DNA of 30,623 bases from CAYQIM01 sp964417555 (GTDB lineage Bacteria; Pseudomonadota; Gammaproteobacteria; Diplorickettsiales; Diplorickettsiaceae): NCBI GenBank assembly GCA_964417555.1, contig CAYQIM010000049.1, positions 1 to 30,623 of the forward strand, written 5' to 3'. This document shows positions 25,601-30,623 of the stretch, in pieces. Both the position numbers and the translations under genes were made by a program. The first letter of the stretch is position 1, and each line of letters begins with the position of its first letter. The notes under the pieces are model-generated. The model searched no databases. It saw only the letters and a program-made list of their open reading frames with translations, and was not told where the DNA came from.

Positions 25601-27994
25601 TCACTTAGCCATCCACTTTGTTGGCAGATTCAATGCTTCAGTTATCGTATCGTTCGTTCTTTTTTCTGCTTGAATAGCACTATCGGTCTGTTCCTCCAAT
25701 TTAAGCTTTTTAGAAGATACCGGTTGTTCTTCTTCCAATGACGTACTTCCTCTTTTTTTAGTTTGTACCCCTTTTTTTAAACTAGACATTAACTTCCCTA
25801 TCAAAGCTTCTAAACGTTCTTTTGCCTTCGTTTCTTCTTCATCTAAATTCTTTTTAAAATATTTTTCCTCAAGTTTTTCTTTAAAATTAAATACTATTTC
25901 TTCATCATATAAACACCAATGCAAAGTGGGCAATATATCCGTATCTTCATATAAAGATTCGTTAATATCTTGAATGACGATAGGCAAAAATATGGTTTCT
26001 TTCTTTAATTCTTTTATTGCTTCTGATGACAATTTGAACCACTGATAAAAATGTTTTACATCTTGCCATCTTTCTTGAAAGACAAAATCATAATGTAAAT
26101 CAGTTGCTTTATGAGAAAATATATCCTTTTTAATATCGATTCTTTTTTCTTCTGAATCAAAGTAGCGATTTAAAATTTTATCTATTTGATCCCATTTACA
26201 ACGTTCTAATAAAAAACTACAGGTATATTTAGATAATTGAGTTTTAAATTCCGCCTTCATTTCATCAGAGGATAAACAGAAATTTATCATGCGTTCGACG
26301 TCAGAAAAATTCTCTTCACAGATAAGTGATTGACATGCCTCTAAACAATGTCGGCCAAAGATTAATGCATGCTTAAACTGGCTTTTTTCATCCTCCGACT
26401 CAAAAGCCCAATCGATTAAATCAGCTAATAGCTTTTCACTATTTCTTTTCAGTTTATAAAAACAAAGCTCACGACCCCAATCAGACTGAACAAACTGTTT
26501 TTTAAAGCCCGCTATCTCGTTAGCAGGCAAACAGACTTCTAACAACCAATTAACCAAAGACCAATTCTCTCTTTGAGTTAATGTAGAACACATACTTTCT
26601 CCACTTTTTGAATGAATCAGTACCTTTCTTTCGTCTAGGGTTATTTCATTTAAAACACATTTAAAAAATCGCTCATCCATTTCTTCAAACGGATATCTTT
26701 TAAGCAAGCGCGGTAATAATATCCGGCTTTCATTGATAACATTTTCATCGTTATTACGTTGAGATGCCTTATCAGTAAACACATAGCGCTTATAATCATC
26801 AGGCGTTTCTTCCCATAATGTAAATAACACACGGCGATAATCGTAATGTTCATCCTCTTTTTTATAAAGCAAGGCCGGTGGGATTTTCCAATCGTAGTCG
26901 CTACTGTATTTACTCGCCAATGTTAATAGACATTGGCTATATTTATCCTTTGGTAATACTCTCCATAATGTCCTCACTGTCGGCAAAAAATAATCTTGGT
27001 ACGGCCAATCCAAAAAACATTCTAAAACAGAACTCCCGAACTTATCTTGAAACGCTTTTCTAAAAAATGCGAGTTGCTGTTCCTCCGTCATCTCCGACAG
27101 AAAAAAACACAGTAAATCACTGTAATAAAAAGGCAGGTTAAAAAACTCAACATAAGTAAATTCTTTAGACTTTGATACTAAATTTTCTTTCCAGGGACGA
27201 TTTTTATTCCTTACCCATTGACGTAGAGAACTCAATGCCATATCCATCAGCATTGATTGACGCGCCCTATCTGTTAACCACTGCCAACAGGGTATTAATG
27301 CGGCGCGATTTCCATCGTAAACCGCGCATTGTACGGCGTATTGCCACAAATAGTTTTTTTGTCGTGTGACCTTATCGTGTCTACGCCCATCATTGTAATA
27401 GGACCATAATAACACTAAATGGTTTTTTTCTTGAGAAAGATTGGGATCATCATTCCCACTGATCGACTGCTTTTCTTCCTGAGTTAATTGCTTCCATAAC
27501 TGAGGAATCATGCAATCTTCGGAATCTGCGTGCAGAGAATACGCACACGCGATACGATAGCGTTGGAATACAGTTATCCTTTCATCCTCGACCAATCGTT
27601 CTGCTAATTTTTTTTCATCTAATCGACCCGCTTCCGTCCAATCTTCTCGCGTCAGAAAACTCATCAAAAAATAACGCGATAGTCCAAATAACACTTCCTG
27701 TCGCCGACAATAGCTTAAATACGCTAAAGCCATTCGGTTTAGCCATCCTTTCACGCCGTGCTTCAAGGAATGTGGCACACTCTCCGTCAGTCTTTGACAC
27801 TGCTCATCCATTGCTGCATCCCATTGCGCTAGCTTCATTTCATCACTAACGTAACTCGCGCTTATAAGTTCTCCGAGCGTTGGCTTTTCTAAACACAGTA
27901 CTGTCTCTTTAAAAGCATGTGTTTGACATAAATTAATGGCTACTTTTATCTGTGCTTTCTCTTCCAAAGAATCTATTTCTTTTGAATAATCCAT
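25601..27994 (-). CDS. cifA: CifA-like alpha-solenoid protein
   Basis: A 797-aa protein without signal peptide or membrane segment. Residues 143-152 (FQRYRIACAY) match the local CifA signature I recall from Wolbachia CidA (RKYEMACSYC). At least six ~40-aa helical repeats follow, with the pattern W/F-x-x-(I/V/L)-x-x-(I/L)-...-E-x(2-4)-FK: 477-501, 518-543, 562-587, 600-625, 642-667 and 681-708. The tail (746-765) has KKR and KKLKLEE, a bipartite NLS-like arrangement. In Wolbachia, CifA is the rescue factor and also contributes to modification. It is longer than the ~490 aa of CidA. AAGGA lies 9 nt before the ATG. Position directly upstream of the nuclease gene, same strand, is exactly the cif operon order. 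Ankyrin-like or TPR-like solenoids are the alternative reading. Confidence 0.75.
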   Translation of the reverse strand: MDYSKEIDSLEEKAQIKVAINLCQTHAFKETVLCLEKPTLGELISASYVSDEMKLAQWDAAMDEQCQRLTESVPHSLKHGVKGWLNRMALAYLSYCRRQEVLFGLSRYFLMSFLTREDWTEAGRLDEKKLAERLVEDERITVFQRYRIACAYSLHADSEDCMIPQLWKQLTQEEKQSISGNDDPNLSQEKNHLVLLWSYYNDGRRHDKVTRQKNYLWQYAVQCAVYDGNRAALIPCWQWLTDRARQSMLMDMALSSLRQWVRNKNRPWKENLVSKSKEFTYVEFFNLPFYYSDLLCFFLSEMTEEQQLAFFRKAFQDKFGSSVLECFLDWPYQDYFLPTVRTLWRVLPKDKYSQCLLTLASKYSSDYDWKIPPALLYKKEDEHYDYRRVLFTLWEETPDDYKRYVFTDKASQRNNDENVINESRILLPRLLKRYPFEEMDERFFKCVLNEITLDERKVLIHSKSGESMCSTLTQRENWSLVNWLLEVCLPANEIAGFKKQFVQSDWGRELCFYKLKRNSEKLLADLIDWAFESEDEKSQFKHALIFGRHCLEACQSLICEENFSDVERMINFCLSSDEMKAEFKTQLSKYTCSFLLERCKWDQIDKILNRYFDSEEKRIDIKKDIFSHKATDLHYDFVFQERWQDVKHFYQWFKLSSEAIKELKKETIFLPIVIQDINESLYEDTDILPTLHWCLYDEEIVFNFKEKLEEKYFKKNLDEEETKAKERLEALIGKLMSSLKKGVQTKKRGSTSLEEEQPVSSKKLKLEEQTDSAIQAEKRTNDTITEALNLPTKWMAK

Positions 27995-28027
27995 AACGTT
28001 ACTTCCTTACCGATATAAAAAACACGT

Positions 28028-28057
28028 CTTAAGTAATTTCTTAAGCAATTTATTATA
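28028..28057 (-). promoter_or_regulatory. Putative cif operon promoter with CTTAAG dyad
   Basis: On the minus strand TATAAT (28057-28052) is a perfect -10, without a good -35. Just downstream, over the expected start site, two CTTAAG palindromes (28045-28040 and 28033-28028) are separated by 6 bp. This resembles the PmrA-like boxes at 6073 and 30287, but the half-site period is 12 bp, not 11, and it lies downstream of the -10. It may be an operator of a different protein or a degenerate PmrA site. Confidence 0.4.
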
Positions 28058-28268
28058 TTCACACAGTAAACCAAGAAATAAATAAATTAACTTCTAATTC
28101 ATCTATAACATTACTAATAATTTTTTAAACTTTTCTATTCATTTAATGTGACCCATGCTATTAACAGTAGTTTATTCTATTCTATTTTCTTTCATTTCAG
28201 CAAGTTTAATTTAGCATTTAAAAATTTAACGCTTTCCATTTTTTTTATTTTTTTTAATCTTAAAAAGA

Positions 28269-28295
28269 TATATACCGCTCGTACCTGAAAATGCG
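28269..28295. repeat. Diverged half copy of the REP-like palindrome
   Basis: ATATACCGCTCGTACCTGAAAATGCG here matches ATATACGCTTGTACTTGAAAATGCG at 2641-2665 with a few differences. The right palindrome arm is missing. Confidence 0.4.
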
Positions 28296-28326
28296 AATCT
28301 TTCAATTTTGTAGCCATAATTGCTAA

Positions 28327-28449
28327 TATTATCTTTTAGGTGTAGCAATCAATCGAGACAGTGAGTTTCGCTTACGCAAAAAACCAACTAAAAAGGTACT
28401 TTATAAAGTCAAACAATCGCTTCTGAAATGGCTGATTGGTACAGCGTAG
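28327..28449 (+). pseudogene. 3' remnant of an unidentified gene
   Basis: Frame open from the TAA at 28324-28326 to TAG at 28447-28449, with no start codon. It reads like a real basic C-terminus: ...INRDSEFRLRKKPTKK, then VLYKVKQSLLKWLIGTA. It is followed 7 nt later by a strong terminator hairpin, as expected of a true gene end. The 5' part is gone, perhaps lost when the neighbouring accessory genes arrived. Family not recognised. Confidence 0.4.
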
Positions 28450-28456
28450 AGCACTC

Positions 28457-28481
28457 AAGCAAGGAGAGTCTCTCCTTGCTT
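28457..28481 (+). terminator. Perfect 12-bp-arm terminator hairpin
   Basis: AAGCAAGGAGAG and CTCTCCTTGCTT flank a single T, then TTAAGTTTTAA. T-rich sequence on the plus-strand side indicates it ends plus-strand transcripts, namely the truncated gene stopping at 28449. Confidence 0.65.
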
Positions 28482-28567
28482 TTAAGTTTTAAAAAATATT
28501 TACATTTTCCTTATAGGAATATTAGAACAATTATTTTGTTTGTCATCACTTTCGGTTTCTTTACGTT

Positions 28568-28840
28568 TTGAAGTTTTATTCAAAATTAAATAATGCAATA
28601 CTTTTTGCTTTTAAAAAACAAAAGAGAGAAAAAAGTAGCAAAATTTTTAGGATTAGTAGTAAATACGCCCGCATAATAGGTCGTGGTTTTTTAAAACAAT
28701 TCAATCTTCATTTAAATAAATATATAGGGAGTTATAAAGCTGAATTAGAAAGTATACCTAGCATTGGTCAATACTGGGTTATTTATTTAGATAAAAAAAT
28801 AGAAGAAAAAAATATACTTTCTCTTAAAGGTAGGGGGTAG
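28568..28840 (+). CDS. Small basic hypothetical protein, doubtful
   Basis: A 90-aa frame from a TTG codon with no ribosome site. The product is very basic (about 19 Lys/Arg in 90), e.g. FAFKKQKREKSSKIF, and ends in a plausible folded segment (SIGQYWVIYLDKKIEEKN). It runs up to a hairpin at 28837-28861, which could terminate it. A short minus-strand frame overlaps its start. It may be the degraded end of a longer gene or chance. Family not recognised. Confidence 0.3.
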   Translation: MKFYSKLNNAILFAFKKQKREKSSKIFRISSKYARIIGRGFLKQFNLHLNKYIGSYKAELESIPSIGQYWVIYLDKKIEEKNILSLKGRG

Positions 28841-28861
28841 AAAGTATGTGCTTCTTTCTAC
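28837..28861. terminator. Hairpin between convergent genes
   Basis: GTAGAAAG (28837-28844) and CTTTCTAC (28854-28861), perfect 8-bp arms and a 9-nt loop, between the convergent ends at 28840 and 28885. No clear T run follows on either strand, so termination is only likely from position. Confidence 0.4.
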
Positions 28862-28884
28862 TCCGAGCCTTTATCGGCGCATGT

Positions 28885-30230
28885 CTATCTGCAAGCTTTT
28901 TGATTGGACGTAGCTTGCGAGAAATTATGTTCAGATTTCAGTTTTTCAACTACGTCTATAAAAGTTTGAATTGACAAACTATCAATTTCTATTTTTCGTA
29001 CTCTAGTGGATGAATAGAAAGTTGTTAAACGAGCAGAGGGAGAAACGACATGGTTAGCGGGTTTTACAGTCCTTTTAATTTCGTTTAAAAGCAAAGAAAT
29101 CTCATAAGGTAATTTTGATTGCGTTGTTGAAATAAAAATAATTAATCTTTCACCTTTGGGAAAGATTTTAGTGGTTATTTCGTTTTTTTCATCTACTATT
29201 TCGAGTAGAGAAACAAAGGACTCCGATGCTTTTTTAGATAAAATTAAGTGATTGATATGCTGGTTAAATTCACGCTCAGTCATAGTACTTAAATCACTAT
29301 AGAGGCTAAAAGCGGCTTTAAAAACTTTATGCATAACTTCAGGATTTATGGGGATTCTATCGTTGCCGATATTATAGTATTTATCTTTAAGACCAAAATG
29401 CTGAGTGAACCCTTTCGCGCTTGCGGGCCCATCAAAATAAGCCTTTAAAACGGTTCGTTTGTGTGAATCAATATCATCTGAAACTGATTTTGTGGCAATA
29501 AAATATCCCAGAACTCCGTTTTCATCAGCTATTCCAACAATTCTATAAGCGGTAAAACCTGTTTTTTCTTTTCCTGTTTTTCTACTGATTCTTGGCAATG
29601 TGTTTTGGCTTTCTACAAGAAGATGTGTAGGATATTCGCTGGTAGCAGAACATGGCATAGCCCATAATTTATTTATCCCTTCCCTTATAGCATCTGTATC
29701 TTGAGTCATATCAATGAATACATTACCCTCTCCCATAAAGGCATCGGGGTGTTTTAAGACTATTTTAGTTATATTTCTTTCTTTGAAATAATTTATTATC
29801 CTTTTTATTTCTACGTCCACATCTACCTCTGAGGATAAGTCAAATATGGTGTAAATGGGAGAAACTTTTGAAGGTAAATAAAGTCTCTGGTACAGCTTGT
29901 TGTTTAAGCGATTTAATACGGAGGATTCTGGATTATGGACATAAGTATAAATACTGCTATGTAAACTAGAAGCACTATCTGAAATAAGCATTTTTTAGCA
30001 GCTATTCCAGAGGTAAAGTATCTGTTTTTAATTCTACTATCAACCTCAATAGAAATTTCAGGAAATGCTTTTTCGAAAGCACCCGCGAGATCTGAAGCAT
30101 TGTTCCCTAATCCTGAAAAAATAAATGGCTGTACTTCATAAATAAAAATATTTCCTTTTTTATCTAAACTACAATCGATGATAAAGGGATAGATATTTTC
30201 GGCTTTCTGATTTTTGTGTTCTATTGGCAT
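28885..30230 (-). pseudogene. Hypothetical PmrA-promoted gene split by a -1 shift at A6
   Basis: Two frames, 29913-30230 (105 aa) and 28885-29991 (368 aa), look like one ~448-aa gene. The first reads sensibly to FTSGIAAKK and then degenerates into a hydrophobic artefact; the second starts in the same A6 run (29991-29996) and continues with LISDSASSLHSS. A -1 step at the A run joins them. The middle holds KIVLKHPDAFMGEGNVFIDM, which resembles the nucleotide-binding strand and Gly loop of ATP-grasp enzymes, and the N-terminal part has YPFIIDCSLDKKGN and IYEVQPF. This assignment is weak. There is no signal peptide. The promoter carries four PmrA-type half-sites, so a type IV effector is a reasonable guess. 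Broken gene, homopolymer error or slippage-rescued gene cannot be told apart here. Confidence 0.55.
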
Positions 30231-30286
30231 ATCTAGTCTCGTTCAGATTCGCTTTTAATTGAGACTGAGATAATAAATAGCTAGGC

Positions 30287-30324
30287 TTAAATTACCATTA
30301 AGGTAATATTAAGAGTTTATTAAG
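30287..30324 (-). promoter_or_regulatory. PmrA-like box with four half-sites
   Basis: On the minus strand CTTAA-TAAACT-CTTAA-TATTAC-CTTAA-TGGTAA-TTTAA: half-sites at 30320, 30309, 30298 and 30287, each exactly 11 bp apart. It includes CTTAATATT, identical to the PmrA half-site reported for Legionella and Coxiella. It ends 57 nt upstream of the ATG at 30230. Confidence 0.7.
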
Positions 30325-30501
30325 ACTTGATAAGGTGTTTTCCTAAAAAAAAGCTATAGAGAGGTAGAATGGGCCATAAAGTAGAAAATCAAACAAACTG
30401 TAAGGCTCGGAATTAAACAAATAGAAAAAGTTTATGTTTGTTTAATGCATTTTCTGGTCACCAATTAGCATTAAGCAAATGCTTTCTTATAAAAAATAAT
30501 A

Positions 30502-30623
30502 TTATTGTTTTTTAAAATGGTTACCAAGCGAGTCGCTATGCTCATGAAAAATTTTGGCCATCGTGTCCCCAAAATTAATTCGCATCACGCGACTGAAATT
30601 AGGCCGCGATTCGTCCTGCGTCC
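30502..30623 (-). CDS. Partial reading frame running off the right edge
   Basis: Open from the window edge to a TAA at 30502-30504, ~39 codons, ending in GDTMAKIFHEHSDSLGNHF and KKQ. GC-rich compared with the neighbourhood, and it contains the palindrome AGCGAGTCGCT (~30528-30538). It could be the 3' end of a gene or part of a dispersed repeat that translates by chance. No family recognised. Confidence 0.3.
   Translation of the reverse strand, partial: TQDESRPNFSRVMRINFGDTMAKIFHEHSDSLGNHFKKQ

Larger units (their letters stand above)
27995..28323. other. AT-rich intergenic region upstream of the cif-like operon
   Basis: No coding frame. Very AT-rich, with long T tracts around 28240-28260. 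It holds the putative operon promoter and dyad (28028-28057) and a diverged half copy of the palindromic repeat (28269-28295). Confidence 0.5.

Overview
The window looks like a low-GC genome fragment from an intracellular gammaproteobacterium of the Legionellales (Coxiellaceae), most likely a Rickettsiella/Diplorickettsia-type arthropod symbiont. This placement is inference. It rests on gammaproteobacterial housekeeping proteins (GyrA, GltX, CysS, LpxH, RNase E) sitting beside ankyrin proteins, probable secreted effectors, PmrA-type promoters like those that drive Dot/Icm effectors in Legionella and Coxiella, and genes decaying through homopolymer indels. Both ends are GC-rich and hairpin-forming, and the window may be a contig bounded by dispersed repeats.

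Layout. Positions 1-2000 hold an ankyrin/nuclease-like protein with no recognisable start codon. Positions 2050-5150 hold a DedA membrane protein, an L,D-transpeptidase and a 14-helix MFS exporter. Positions 5170-7290 hold two divergent genes with PmrA-like boxes between them: a candidate effector with a cluster of host-like tyrosine motifs, and a frameshifted Ulp1/CE-clan cysteine protease. Positions 7330-15940 are a housekeeping block: gst-cysS-gltX, divergent lpxH, then cvpA-pyrE-gyrA and a small lipoprotein. Positions 16180-19060 hold a candidate small RNA and rne (RNase E). Positions 19290-19960 hold a split hypothetical gene, followed by a ~130-bp MITE-like element.

The centrepiece is a two-gene minus-strand operon at 20285-27994. 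The upstream gene encodes an alpha-solenoid protein with the local CifA signature and an NLS-like tail. The downstream gene encodes a 1753-residue protein with a CifB-like N-terminus, two PD-(D/E)XK nuclease domains whose catalytic residues all look intact, and a ~1000-residue extension. I read this as a cifA-cifB cytoplasmic-incompatibility-type locus outside the Rickettsiales, where such loci are best known. Both long frames are intact while neighbouring accessory genes are broken.

The right end (28300-30623) holds gene remnants, terminators, another gene split at a poly(A) run whose promoter carries four TTAA half-sites at exact 11-bp spacing, and a partial reading frame running off the window.

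No tRNA, rRNA, CRISPR array or transposase gene was found. Family assignments come from motif reading and memory of the families; no database search was run.
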